From JAATGA01 sp047605605 (lineage in GTDB: Bacteria; Pseudomonadota; Alphaproteobacteria; Rhodobacterales; Rhodobacteraceae), in the NCBI GenBank assembly GCA_047605605.1, contig JASGFG010000031.1, forward strand, positions 1 to 38,579: 38,579 nt of DNA, written 5' to 3'. The notes beneath the pieces were generated by a model. That model was not told the DNA's origin. It saw only the letters and a program-made list of their open reading frames with translations, and searched no databases. How positions within the stretch are numbered: position 1 is the first letter of the stretch; each line of letters starts with the position of its first letter. The position numbers and the translations under genes are program-made. Positions 15,670-24,339 of this stretch are shown one piece after another.

Positions 15670-16986
15670 TCAGCCGCGGGATCCCAGAAGGTCGCGAACA
15701 AGGTCGTGAAAGTCCTTGGTCAGCATGTTGCGCGCCTTGAACAGCAGGATCGGGATCGGGCTGGCAGGTTCGCGGCTGCGAAAGAAATCCTCGACCTGTT
15801 TCAGCAACTGCCCCGCATGGTCGCGGCTGACGACCTCGGGCACCGGCGGGTCATCTTCGCGCGTTTCCTGAAACGTCGATGAGTCGGGCAGGCCCGAATA
15901 GCCCGAAAGGTCGCGCATCCGGCTCATGTGGATGCCAAAGCCCTGTTCGCTGCCAAAGCTGATCTGCGCGCTGCTGGCCTGGTTCGGCAAAAGCGCGTCG
16001 ATCGCCTCGACCAGCGGGCGGCCGATCAGAAGACGCGACTGCGTGACCAGCACCAGCGCCAGCGAGGCGGGTTCGTTCCGGGCGAAATACCCCTCGACCG
16101 CGGCCAGAATGCGATAGGCCATGCGGTGATCGGAAATTCCGGCAATGGCCTGGATCACCACCGTCTGCGCCCCGGACACGGCGGTTGCGGCGTCAGGCCC
16201 GGCCCCGGCATCCCCTTCGGCGGACACGTCCCCTGCGGAGGGCGCCTCCCCCCCCAGATCGCTGCGGGCGGCTGCGATCATCGCGGCGATGTCGCCCAGC
16301 CTTTCCTCAAGCCGCTTGACGGTCGGCGCGAAAGGCTCCGCACCTGCGCGTGTGACGGCGGCGATCCGGCGCAGGGCCTCGCCGATCCCGGCGACCTGGG
16401 CATGAAGCGTCTCGACCGCGGCCGAATTGTCGGAACTGCCAAGCGCGCCGGTTATGGTGGAGGCGTCGCCCTTCGCCTCTCCCTCGCGGGCAGCGATCCT
16501 ACCGGTGGCGGTGCCATAGGGACGATAGGCGATGTCGCCGATCCGGCGGTCGCTGATCAGCGGGGCATATTCCAGCGGCGCGATCACCGTCGCCACCGCG
16601 TCCAGTTCCTCCAGCGCATTGCGCCGGTCGATGGTATCGGCGGGATGAACCTCGTCCGGCCATGCCTCCATCACCGCGGCGATGGACTGGACCGCATCGC
16701 TGAACCCCTTGAACCGCCCGGAAAGGATCTGGAACTTGGCATCCAGCACCAGCAGCCGGATGTCGCGCGTGCGCGACAAAAGCGCGTCGATCTGCGCCGC
16801 CTCGCCCTTCTGGTCGATCGAGCGGGGATCGAAAAGCTCATTCCTGACAAGGTTGAAATAGCTGCTCGGCAGCCGGTCCTCGACATTGAAGTAATAGTCG
16901 ATGAAATCCGGGTCGTCGGCGGCCAGAAGGTCTTCACCACAGGGTGCGTCGGGCGTGACCGGCTTCAGCAGATCATCGACGCGCAT
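15670..16986 (-). CDS. tssA: T6SS assembly protein TssA (ImpA N-terminal domain)
   Basis: A 438-residue protein that caps the growing tube/sheath and primes its assembly. The N-terminal ImpA domain is clear (VTPDAPCGEDL, FKGFSDAVQSIAAVMEAWPDEVHP, around residues 1-160). The central part is predicted helical with a Gly/Ala/Asp-rich linker near 245-275. The C-terminus holds two similar blocks: residues 290-334 (VEGYFARNEPAS, then RLLIGRPLVEAIDALLP) and 391-438 (VEDFFRSREPAS, then RNMLTKDFHDLVRDLLG). The latter is the usual short-TssA C-terminal motif, so it appears to be duplicated. Confidence 0.92.
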   Translation of the reverse strand: MRVDDLLKPVTPDAPCGEDLLAADDPDFIDYYFNVEDRLPSSYFNLVRNELFDPRSIDQKGEAAQIDALLSRTRDIRLLVLDAKFQILSGRFKGFSDAVQSIAAVMEAWPDEVHPADTIDRRNALEELDAVATVIAPLEYAPLISDRRIGDIAYRPYGTATGRIAAREGEAKGDASTITGALGSSDNSAAVETLHAQVAGIGEALRRIAAVTRAGAEPFAPTVKRLEERLGDIAAMIAAARSDLGGEAPSAGDVSAEGDAGAGPDAATAVSGAQTVVIQAIAGISDHRMAYRILAAVEGYFARNEPASLALVLVTQSRLLIGRPLVEAIDALLPNQASSAQISFGSEQGFGIHMSRMRDLSGYSGLPDSSTFQETREDDPPVPEVVSRDHAGQLLKQVEDFFRSREPASPIPILLFKARNMLTKDFHDLVRDLLGSRG

Positions 16987-16998
16987 GTTGCGCCCGGA

Positions 16999-17103
16999 TC
17001 AGCGGCGGCGGGCGCGAGCCGTTGCACGAACCGGAACCGGCGCCGGGCGGCGGGCCATAACGGCAAGGGTCAGGACGGCAAGCGTGGCAAGAATTGCGGT
17101 CAT
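16999..17103 (-). CDS. Candidate 34-aa membrane microprotein in the T6SS operon
   Basis: A 34-codon frame between fha and tssA. It has an ATG at 17103 with a strong ribosome-binding site (GAGGAGAG, 7 bases from the ATG) and ends with TGA at 16999-17001. The product has a hydrophobic N-terminal helix of about 16 residues (TAILATLAVLTLAVMA) and a tail rich in Arg and Pro ending in RARRR, i.e. a small N-out/C-in membrane protein by the positive-inside rule. I recognise no family. It lies 12 bases upstream of tssA, so it could also serve as a leader that couples translation. The gene call rests on the ribosome-binding site and composition only. Confidence 0.5.
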   Translation of the reverse strand: MTAILATLAVLTLAVMARRPAPVPVRATARARRR

Positions 17104-17167
17104 TCGAACTCTCCTCGTCTGGGGATGCTAGCGCCGCCGTTTCGGCCGGTCAACGCCGCAATGCGGC

Positions 17168-18439
17168 TTAACCCCCTGTCTTTTTCACGGCATCGTCATA
17201 TGCATCTGCAAAATAGGCCAGAAAAACGTCCAGCATCCCGTTTTCATAGGGGTGAGTCTTCGCATCCCAGCGTTCGACATAGATTTCCCAGGCATTCGCC
17301 TTTCTGGACGACATGATCCCGCCGCTGGCCCGTTCCTGGATTGATTCGGGGGCCAGATCCTCCAGCAGTTTCGCCAGTGCGGGCTGCATCGCGGCATAAA
17401 CCGCGGTCTGGTGGCGCTTGATGTCGTCGAACCCCTGCTGAAAGGCCGCGGTCGCTGACAGATAGCTTTCGGGGCGCTGGACGAACATGGTCATCAGCGC
17501 CTCGGCCGCGTTCGGCTTGAACTTCAGCGGGCTGTTGTTCATCCCGCCGATCATGGTGCGGCTGGAACTTTTGACGAACTGCTTGGCCGCCGCCCGCGCG
17601 CCCAGAAGCGCCATCAGCTCCTCGGTCGCGATGCGCAGCGACCGGCCGATGTCTTCGCCCAGGCGGGCCGCATCGGTGCGCGCCAGACTGCCCGCGGGCA
17701 GGCCCGCGCCCCGGCATATGGCGTCAAGAAACGCCTGCACATCCGCGACGGGCGCGGCCGGCGCGGCGGGTGCCGCAGGCTCGGCCACCGGAGGCTGGGA
17801 AAAGGGCTCGCTGCGCGGAACGCTGCCCGCGGCCCCGCCCATCACCGGCGGCGCGGCGGGATCGGCAGCCTGGGCCGGGCTAAGGTGCAAGGGCGGCGGC
17901 GGAGGCGGGGCGGCCGGGCGCGGCGCCTCGATGAAACTGTCGCCATATTGCCCCGCCAGCGGCGTGGCGGGCCGGTTGGGCAGGGGCATCGGCGCGGGCA
18001 TCGGCGCCGGGTTCGGCACCAGGCTCCACGGATCGGCGGCGGGGGTGACGGGTGCGGCGGAAACAGGCGATGGCGCAAGGGCCGCGGCAGGCGCAGGCCA
18101 GCCCGCCACGGCGGGCCGCGCCTCGTCCGCGATCAGCACGCGGATGATGTAGTGGCCGACCTGAAGACGGTCGTTGTCGGCCAGCGGATGGGGCGAGCTG
18201 ACCCGCATTGACTGGCCGTAAACGAAGGTGCCGTTCGTGGAAATGTCGTGCAGCCAGAATTGCCGGTCGCGACAGGTGATCTCGAAATGGCGGCTGGAGA
18301 TATGGCGGTTGGGATCGGGCAGGGTCCAGTCCATCGCCGTGTCGCGGCCCACCTCGAACCCCCGGTCCGAAGCCGAAAACTCCAGCGGCCCGCCATCCGG
18401 CAGGTAGTCGAAATTCTCGATCCGCAGCGTCAGTTTCAT
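17168..18439 (-). CDS. tagH: T6SS-associated FHA-domain protein Fha (TagH)
   Basis: A 423-residue phosphothreonine reader of the T6SS post-translational switch. The FHA domain fills residues 1-105 with its binding residues visible: GRD at 31-33, SSRH at 48-51 and the NGT at 69-71 (STNGTFVYG). A long Pro/Ala linker (110-230) leads to the TagH C-terminal domain (about 235-420), which carries the conserved NNSPLKFKP and ends in LDVFLAYFADAYDDAVKKTGG. In Agrobacterium tumefaciens, Fha binds phosphorylated TssL. The start at 18439 (MKLTLRIE) fits the family better than the longer frame from 18487. Confidence 0.92.
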   Translation of the reverse strand: MKLTLRIENFDYLPDGGPLEFSASDRGFEVGRDTAMDWTLPDPNRHISSRHFEITCRDRQFWLHDISTNGTFVYGQSMRVSSPHPLADNDRLQVGHYIIRVLIADEARPAVAGWPAPAAALAPSPVSAAPVTPAADPWSLVPNPAPMPAPMPLPNRPATPLAGQYGDSFIEAPRPAAPPPPPPLHLSPAQAADPAAPPVMGGAAGSVPRSEPFSQPPVAEPAAPAAPAAPVADVQAFLDAICRGAGLPAGSLARTDAARLGEDIGRSLRIATEELMALLGARAAAKQFVKSSSRTMIGGMNNSPLKFKPNAAEALMTMFVQRPESYLSATAAFQQGFDDIKRHQTAVYAAMQPALAKLLEDLAPESIQERASGGIMSSRKANAWEIYVERWDAKTHPYENGMLDVFLAYFADAYDDAVKKTGG

Positions 18440-18529
18440 GTCCGGTCCAGCCATCGGCAGCGGGGGTCGCGCCCCAACGCCCGGCACATCATAACCAAGG
18501 GAAATTGTTCACAACAGGGCAAGTATTCC

Positions 18530-19126
18530 CTACCCGCTTTTCGCCAGCACATCGCCCATGCCGACATAATGCTCCAGCATCCGCGCGCGGCGATCCTGCG
18601 GCACGCGGGCCAGCGCGGTCAGGACAGCCGCGTTGACGGCCCGGCCCAGAACGAATTCGGGCACGTCGACGGCCGGAAGGTCCGGGGGCGCCATCGACCC
18701 GCCCGACCAGCCCGCCGCCAGTGCCAGCCACACGCCGGGTCCGCGAGCCGATGCGCCCTGCCCTGCGTCAAGCGCCGCATAGCGGTGCGGCTCGTCCGGT
18801 TCGGCCACCCATCCCGCGGCCAGCGCCATCATCGCGCGGTCGTCCGGGGTCAGCAGTTCGGGCCGCGCCTGAAGGCATTCATGCCCCCACCAGATCGCAT
18901 GGCGGGGGGCCAGCGCATAGGCCATGAAGGTCGCCGCCTCCTCGGGCGTCGTGCCGCGCAGCAGGTGGCGCAGGAAATCCATGCAGTGCAGCGCGGCCGC
19001 GGGGCGGGCCGTCATGTCCTCGGCCATTTCCGGGATGCGCGCGAAAAGCGCATCCGCCATCTGCTCGCGCAGGCCGGGGGCCGGGTCGGGCGACAGGGGG
19101 GCAAAGGTGTCGGTGCGGTTCGACAT
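18530..19126 (-). CDS. DUF6931-like protein in the T6SS operon, function unknown
   Basis: A 198-residue soluble, mostly helical, alanine-rich protein with no signal peptide or membrane segment. It starts 5 bases after the vgrG stop and precedes fha, so it is co-transcribed with them. Marker segments are ALAPRHAIWWGHECLQA (about 70-87), LALAAGWSGGSMAPPDLP (about 132-152) and the C-terminal RMLEHYVGMGDVLA. The WW-containing helix and the WSGGS motif match, from memory, the DUF6931 family, which I have seen linked with T6SS clusters. A place next to vgrG is typical of effector adaptors or chaperones, but no adaptor family is recognisable. Function open. Confidence 0.75.
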   Translation of the reverse strand: MSNRTDTFAPLSPDPAPGLREQMADALFARIPEMAEDMTARPAAALHCMDFLRHLLRGTTPEEAATFMAYALAPRHAIWWGHECLQARPELLTPDDRAMMALAAGWVAEPDEPHRYAALDAGQGASARGPGVWLALAAGWSGGSMAPPDLPAVDVPEFVLGRAVNAAVLTALARVPQDRRARMLEHYVGMGDVLAKSG

Positions 19127-19131
19127 GGAAA

Positions 19132-20985
19132 TCAGTTGATCATCACCATCAGGCCCTTGACCGTCAGCATCGTGCCGGCCGAATGGTCCGCCGTCAGCCC
19201 GCCCTTGGTGGTCAGCGCCATCTGCGCCTCGATGGTGATCTGGGCGGCCTTGATGGAGATGCCCATCGGCGTCATCTCGATCTCGCTGCTGCCCACCTTC
19301 AGCGACAGCTTCTGCCCGGCGTCGATGGCCAGCGTGCCCGTCACGGAAAGCTTGTCATCTGTGGTGATCTTCTGCTTGCGGTCGCCGTTCACGGTCAGGT
19401 CCAGCTTCTTGGTCACCTTCTCGGTCCGGTTGCCGACGATCTCGATCGTGGTGTCGTTCTCGACCTTCACGTCCAGATCCTTCTGGGCGTGCATGTGCAT
19501 CAATTCGCTGCCGTTGGAATCGTCCAGGCTGATCTGGTTGTAGCCCGACCCCTCATGCGTCTTTGACATGATGCCGCTGACCGCCTTTTTCCCCGGCAGG
19601 TCGAAAGGCGGCATGTTGTCGGCATTGTAGACGCAGCCGACAACGATGGGACAATCCGGGTCGCCGTTCAGGAATTCGACCAGAACCTCCATTCCCTTGC
19701 GGGGGATCTGCATCGCGCCCCAGCCCTTGCCCGCCCAGGCCTGCTGCACCCGGCACCGCATCGAGGTCGATCCGGCGGCCCAGGGAAACTGCACCAGGAT
19801 GCGCCCGTACTCGTCACAGTCGATCTCGTTCGAGCCGACGACAAGCCCCGTCTGCGGCCCCTGGATCACCGCCTTTTTCGTGACCGTGGGCGGCGCCAGG
19901 GGAACGGCGGTCTTCACCAGCCGGAAATGCCCGTGGAACGACGGCTTTCCCGTGCCGCTGCCGCCGGTATAGCCGCCTTCGCGCAGATGGATGCTGGACT
20001 GGCTGCAAAGGTATTCCGCATTTTCCCCGGCGGTGTCGTGATTGTCGAGCGACACCTTCATCCCCGCGCCCAGCGAGATCACCTCGCCCTGGGCCTGCAC
20101 GCCATGATCGCCGCCGCGCAGCGCGTTCAGCCGCTTTTGCGCCAGCTTGTCGCCCTTGCCCTTGGCGCCATAGCGGCCCGGAAAATGATAGCTTTCCAAC
20201 CCCGACCCGGCATAGCCCTTGCCGTCGGTCTTGACCGTTTCCATCTGGGCGGTCGGCGTCTTGAAGTTGTAATCGACCATCTTCACCGCGCCGGGCGTCA
20301 CGCCCCGCTGCGGCAGCCAGTGCGAGAAATGCTCCTTGTCGCGCCCGTGGCCCGACCCGGTGGCGTAATAGGGACGCGAAGACGCGCCGGGAATGGCGGC
20401 GAAACCGTCCATGTTGTCGGTGACGACGAGGACCTGGCTCCTCTCCTCCATGCGGATGAAGAAGTTCAGCCCGAATTCCTCCATCAGGCGGCGGACAAAG
20501 GAAAGGTCGCTTTCGCCATACTGGACGCAGTATTCCAGTTCCTCGGGCGGGTCGTTCACATGGAACTCGAATTTGGCGCCTTCGATGCCCTGATGTTCCT
20601 GAAGGATGGTGGTGATGATGTCGATCGGCTGCTGTTCGTTGAAGATGCGCGAATTGATGCGCTGATCCATCAGCCAGATCCACGGCCGCAGCTCGAACTC
20701 GTAGATGTGCGACTTGTCCACCTCGGTCCCGACATAGCGCGCGCCCACGCAGGTCAGCGTCACGATCCGGTCGGCACCGTCCGCCGCGCTCAGCGTGATG
20801 CGCATCGCCTTGCCCAGAAGGTCGTCGAAATTCACCAGCTCGTCCGTCCCAAGCGCCTTGATCCGGTATTCGGCGATCTGGTTCACGCCTTCGGTTCCGG
20901 CCAGTTCCAGAAGGACCAGGTCATTGTCCGGCAGCGGCGTGTGAAGCTTGCCGAGGCGGCCTTCCTGAGTATACGTCCGGGGCAT
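19132..20985 (-). CDS. vgrG: T6SS spike protein VgrG (TssI)
   Basis: A 617-residue protein that trimerises into the spike on top of the Hcp tube. The gp27-like part opens with LHTPLPDNDLVLLELAGTEG, the gp5 OB-fold is around GRILVQFPWA, and the beta-helix needle is built from the repeats after KTHEGSGYNQISLDDSNG (read as KTHEGSGYN and ISLDDSNG). It ends shortly after the needle (LMVMIN) with no C-terminal effector domain, so cargo must be attached through PAAR or adaptor proteins. The spacer before it (about 110 bases to ppkA) is one of the longer gaps in the locus. Confidence 0.95.
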   Translation of the reverse strand: MPRTYTQEGRLGKLHTPLPDNDLVLLELAGTEGVNQIAEYRIKALGTDELVNFDDLLGKAMRITLSAADGADRIVTLTCVGARYVGTEVDKSHIYEFELRPWIWLMDQRINSRIFNEQQPIDIITTILQEHQGIEGAKFEFHVNDPPEELEYCVQYGESDLSFVRRLMEEFGLNFFIRMEERSQVLVVTDNMDGFAAIPGASSRPYYATGSGHGRDKEHFSHWLPQRGVTPGAVKMVDYNFKTPTAQMETVKTDGKGYAGSGLESYHFPGRYGAKGKGDKLAQKRLNALRGGDHGVQAQGEVISLGAGMKVSLDNHDTAGENAEYLCSQSSIHLREGGYTGGSGTGKPSFHGHFRLVKTAVPLAPPTVTKKAVIQGPQTGLVVGSNEIDCDEYGRILVQFPWAAGSTSMRCRVQQAWAGKGWGAMQIPRKGMEVLVEFLNGDPDCPIVVGCVYNADNMPPFDLPGKKAVSGIMSKTHEGSGYNQISLDDSNGSELMHMHAQKDLDVKVENDTTIEIVGNRTEKVTKKLDLTVNGDRKQKITTDDKLSVTGTLAIDAGQKLSLKVGSSEIEMTPMGISIKAAQITIEAQMALTTKGGLTADHSAGTMLTVKGLMVMIN

Positions 20986-21096
20986 GGGAGGGCTCGCCTT
21001 CGTTTCAAAATTCTCTAACGGATACGGGGAAATCCCCCCTTCAATCTCCTCAGGTTACAGCAAGCCCCCCGCCTGTGGCAAGGAAAGCCGGGCGCC

Positions 21097-23385
21097 TCAA
21101 TTCTCCAGCAGGAAATGCGCCAGACCTGTCGCGCCCGTCTGTTTCTCGCCGGCAAGCTGCACGTCGACATAGGGCATCAGCGACCTGACCGTGACGCCGT
21201 TGGGCACCGCATCCAGATTGGTCAGCGGCTTGTCCGTCACCACCGCCAGCAGCAGTTGCGGCGCGGGCGGTGCGCCGGGCGCAAGGCTGACCGTAAAGCT
21301 GAAGCTGACCGTCCCGTCCGATGAAAGCGCGGTCCATTGTTTCAGGTTCGTCGCGCCCCCCGCCTCGCTGACAAGGAACAGGACCGCCGACCGCCGCCCC
21401 AAACCCTCGACGGTTCCGGAAACCGTGCTGCCGCTTTTGACGACGGCGCCGCCCTGGCTCAGCGTGATGGCCACCGGCGTTTCCGAAGCGTGGCGATGGA
21501 CGAAATCCAGCACCGGGCATTGCGTATCGTTCACCAGTCGCGGCGTCATCGCGGGCCGGGCCCCGCTGGCCTTTTCCATCGCATCCGCCGCTTCGTCCAG
21601 AGGCGCCGGCGACACCGCCAGCCCCTCCATCTGGACCGCATCGCCGGCCTGCACCGCGCGGATCAGCACGCAATCCGGCTGCTTGTAGGTCTTCAGCCAG
21701 GCCAGCTGTTTTTCGGCGATGGCCTTGGCATCCGGCGCGGGGACGACTTCGGGCTTGCTTTCCGGCGCGGTCGCGGCGGGCTGCTGGACGGCCGGTTCCG
21801 GCGCGGCGGCGGCAGGTTCGGTGGCAGGTTCGGCGGCGGATGCCTCTGGCTTGACCTCCGCCGCAGGCGGCGGTGCCGGGGATTGCGGCTCGACCACGGG
21901 CTTTGTCTCGGACGGCGGATCGGCGGGGGCGGCGGGCGGCGCGTTTTCCCCCGCCGCGACCCGATCCGCGGCCGGAGGCGTCTGGTCCCCCAGCAGGCCG
22001 CTGAACCACAGGCCGGCCCCGCCGCCCAGCACGATCAGCAGCCCCAGCAGGGCAAGGATGCCGCCCTTGCCCCCTTTTGCCTCGGCCGGAGGCGACCGCA
22101 GGGAGTCCGCCGTAGGCACCGGGGTGCCGGGCAGGCCAAAGGGGCTGTCGTCGGGATCGGCGGCCATTGGCACATCCACCCCTGGCCCTGGCGGTGCGCT
22201 GGCAGACACTCCGGGCTGCGCCGCGATCACCGTCGCGGGGCTGGAGGTCGGCTGACGCCGGGGTGCGTCCCATCCGCCGCCGGTCGTCTGCGCGGGGTCG
22301 GCTGCGGGCGGAAGCGACCGCATCGGCGCGACCGAGGGCTGCGCGACCGGCACTGCCGAGACAGGCACCGCGGAAACGGGCGGCACGCTGGCCGCGGCCG
22401 CACGGGTCGGCGGCACGCTGGCGGGGGGCAGCGAGCCGCCGATCACCGTGCGGTTCCCGCCCTCATCATACCCCGGTGCCGGGGCAGGTTCGGCCAGCGG
22501 CACCAGCGCGGGATTGTCCAGCGCGGCGATCACCACGGCCATGCTGTCCGGCCGCAGCGCCGGGTCCGGCTGCAACATCCATGTCAGCAGCGGAACCAGC
22601 ACCGGGTCCGCCCCGTCCAGCGCGGGAACCGAGGCGCGCCGCCCCACGGCATCGACGATGGAGGCGCCCATGTCCACCACCTTGCCGCGACTGGCCGCCG
22701 CGATCAACAGCGCCAGCGAATAGATGTCCGACCGCCCGTCGATCACGCCGCCAAAGGCGCCCAGCTGTTCGGGCGACACCCAGTTGAACTTGCCCGCGAA
22801 CTGCCCCTGCAACAGCGTGCCGCCGCCGATAGACGACGACTTGGCGATGCCAAAGTCGATCAGCTTGGCATGTTCGACCAGCCCGCCTTCCAGGATCACG
22901 TTGTCGGGCGACAGGTCGCGGTGGACCACCCCCGCCCGATGCGCCTTGTCCAGCCCCGAGGCGACGCGGCGGAACAGGATCTTCACCTCTTCCAGCGGCA
23001 TCGGTCCCTGTTCGATGCGGTCGCTCATCGCCGTGCCTTCGACGAACTCCATCACCATGCAGGGGCGGCCGATGGCGGGGTCATTGGTGAAGACGTGATA
23101 GCGCACTATCGCCTCATGCGCCAAACGGCCCAGAACGGTGGCCTCTTTCTGGAACAAGGCCACGATCTTGGGGTCATGCGCCAGCGTCGCCAGCACGATC
23201 TTGATCGCCACCGGCTCGCCATTGTGGATGTTGCGGCCGCGATAGACCTCGCCCATGCCGCCCGAGTTGATCAGGCTTTCGATCTCGTAGGTGCCGATGA
23301 TGCGCGTGCCGGTCGTGACCGCCAGCGTGGTCTGCGGCGGGGGCGGGCTGGCAGGCGGCGGGGGAGGGGCGGATTCTTCTGCCAT
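21097..23385 (-). CDS. ppkA: T6SS Ser/Thr protein kinase PpkA
   Basis: A 762-residue membrane kinase that switches the T6SS on. The kinase domain spans about residues 28-300: glycine loop SGGMGEV, Lys62 in VAIK, catalytic HRDLSPDN (155-162), DFG at 177-179 and SPEQ at 204-207. A Pro/Ala/Val-rich linker follows and contains NRTVIGG (Thr313) and PATVIAA (Thr385), the first identical in its core to two sites in TssL. One membrane helix (441-462) leads to an extracytoplasmic region with a Pro/Ala/Glu-rich stalk and a folded C-terminal domain (about 555-762) holding two cysteines (571, 623). The start at 23385 has GGAAGG inside the end of pppA; the longer frame to 23634 only overlaps pppA. Confidence 0.93.
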   Translation of the reverse strand: MAEESAPPPPPASPPPPQTTLAVTTGTRIIGTYEIESLINSGGMGEVYRGRNIHNGEPVAIKIVLATLAHDPKIVALFQKEATVLGRLAHEAIVRYHVFTNDPAIGRPCMVMEFVEGTAMSDRIEQGPMPLEEVKILFRRVASGLDKAHRAGVVHRDLSPDNVILEGGLVEHAKLIDFGIAKSSSIGGGTLLQGQFAGKFNWVSPEQLGAFGGVIDGRSDIYSLALLIAAASRGKVVDMGASIVDAVGRRASVPALDGADPVLVPLLTWMLQPDPALRPDSMAVVIAALDNPALVPLAEPAPAPGYDEGGNRTVIGGSLPPASVPPTRAAAASVPPVSAVPVSAVPVAQPSVAPMRSLPPAADPAQTTGGGWDAPRRQPTSSPATVIAAQPGVSASAPPGPGVDVPMAADPDDSPFGLPGTPVPTADSLRSPPAEAKGGKGGILALLGLLIVLGGGAGLWFSGLLGDQTPPAADRVAAGENAPPAAPADPPSETKPVVEPQSPAPPPAAEVKPEASAAEPATEPAAAAPEPAVQQPAATAPESKPEVVPAPDAKAIAEKQLAWLKTYKQPDCVLIRAVQAGDAVQMEGLAVSPAPLDEAADAMEKASGARPAMTPRLVNDTQCPVLDFVHRHASETPVAITLSQGGAVVKSGSTVSGTVEGLGRRSAVLFLVSEAGGATNLKQWTALSSDGTVSFSFTVSLAPGAPPAPQLLLAVVTDKPLTNLDAVPNGVTVRSLMPYVDVQLAGEKQTGATGLAHFLLEN

Positions 23386-23390
23386 CGTCT

Positions 23391-24203
23391 TCAGCCTTCC
23401 ACATGCCATTCGTCGCGGCCGGGCGCCGCCCGATGGCCCGCCCCGCCCGCCACGGCGCCGGGATGCGCCCCCTGCCGGTCGCGACAGCGCACGATCACCA
23501 CGGTCACATTGTCCCGCGCCCCCCGCGCCAGCGTCAGGTCGATCAGCGCCTCGCAGGCGCCCTGCGCGCCATGCCCGGCCAGAACCGTCGCCATCTCGTG
23601 GTCCTGGACATGTTCGGTCAGCCCGTCCGAACACAAAAGGAAGGTGTCGCCATCCGCAAGCAGGCCCGAACGCTCATCGGTCATCGGCCTGTCCGCCACG
23701 CCGATGGCACGGGTGATGACATTGCGGCGCGGCCAGCTGGCGGCCTGTTCCGGGGTGATCGCCCCGGTGCGCAGCAGTTCCTGCACCTCGGTATGGTCGA
23801 CCGTCACCTGCTGAAACTGCCCCTGCCGCATCAGATAGATCCGGCTGTCGCCCGACCAGATGCAGGCGAAATGCCGCTCAAAGGTCAAAAGCGCCACCAG
23901 CGTCGCGCCCACCGTTGCGCCACCCATCCGCTGCGACTGCCCCTGGATGGCCTGATGCGCGCGCAGCAGCCGGTCCATGAACCGCGCCTGAAGATCGGGG
24001 GCCGACACCGGGAGGCCGATGCTGGCCACGCTTTCGGCAATGCTGCGGCTGGCGAAATCGCCCGCCTCGTGCCCGCCCATCCCGTCCGCCACCAGCCAGA
24101 CCCCCGCCTCGGCCTGAACCAGAAAGCTGTCCTCGTTATGGTCGCGCACCTTGCCCGTATGCGAGGCGGCGCCGGTCTCGAACTGGAAAGGAGCCTCGAT
24201 CAA
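23391..24203 (-). CDS. pppA: T6SS PP2C-type protein phosphatase PppA
   Basis: A 270-residue Ser/Thr phosphatase that removes the phosphates placed by PpkA. Metal-binding motifs are clear: RDHNEDSF near residue 20, VADGMGGHEAGD near 39-50, SGDSRIYL near 115, and the late GARDNVTVVIV. The start is a TTG at 24203: GGGAGG lies 5 bases upstream and the preceding in-frame codon is TGA, while the nearby ATG (24207) is out of frame. It ends 5 bases before ppkA, so the opposing enzymes are made together. Confidence 0.93.
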   Translation of the reverse strand: MIEAPFQFETGAASHTGKVRDHNEDSFLVQAEAGVWLVADGMGGHEAGDFASRSIAESVASIGLPVSAPDLQARFMDRLLRAHQAIQGQSQRMGGATVGATLVALLTFERHFACIWSGDSRIYLMRQGQFQQVTVDHTEVQELLRTGAITPEQAASWPRRNVITRAIGVADRPMTDERSGLLADGDTFLLCSDGLTEHVQDHEMATVLAGHGAQGACEALIDLTLARGARDNVTVVIVRCRDRQGAHPGAVAGGAGHRAAPGRDEWHVEG

Positions 24204-24339
24204 TCATGCCTCCCGCAAGGGTGTCGCGCCGTGCAGATTAGGCGCAGAATGCCTCGGCTGCATAGGGTGGGCCGACAGAGGGCACACCTCCGCGGCCACA
24301 GGGTTCCATCGGGGCCTTGCATCCGGATGTCCCGCGGCC

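Noticed and set aside
20986..21096. GGGGAAATCCCC stem and possible promoter before vgrG
   Set aside because: The stem is only 4 bp and no -35/-10 pair with sound spacing was found; it is not enough to call a separate vgrG transcript.
21337..23814. 825-codon frame on the plus strand
   Set aside because: Antisense shadow of ppkA and pppA, with repetitive Arg/Gly-rich translation and no recognisable domain.
24204..24339. Possible small Cys-rich ORF in the gap between tagF and pppA
   Set aside because: The frame has no good ribosome-binding site and ends by overlapping the pppA ribosome-binding region; composition looks random.
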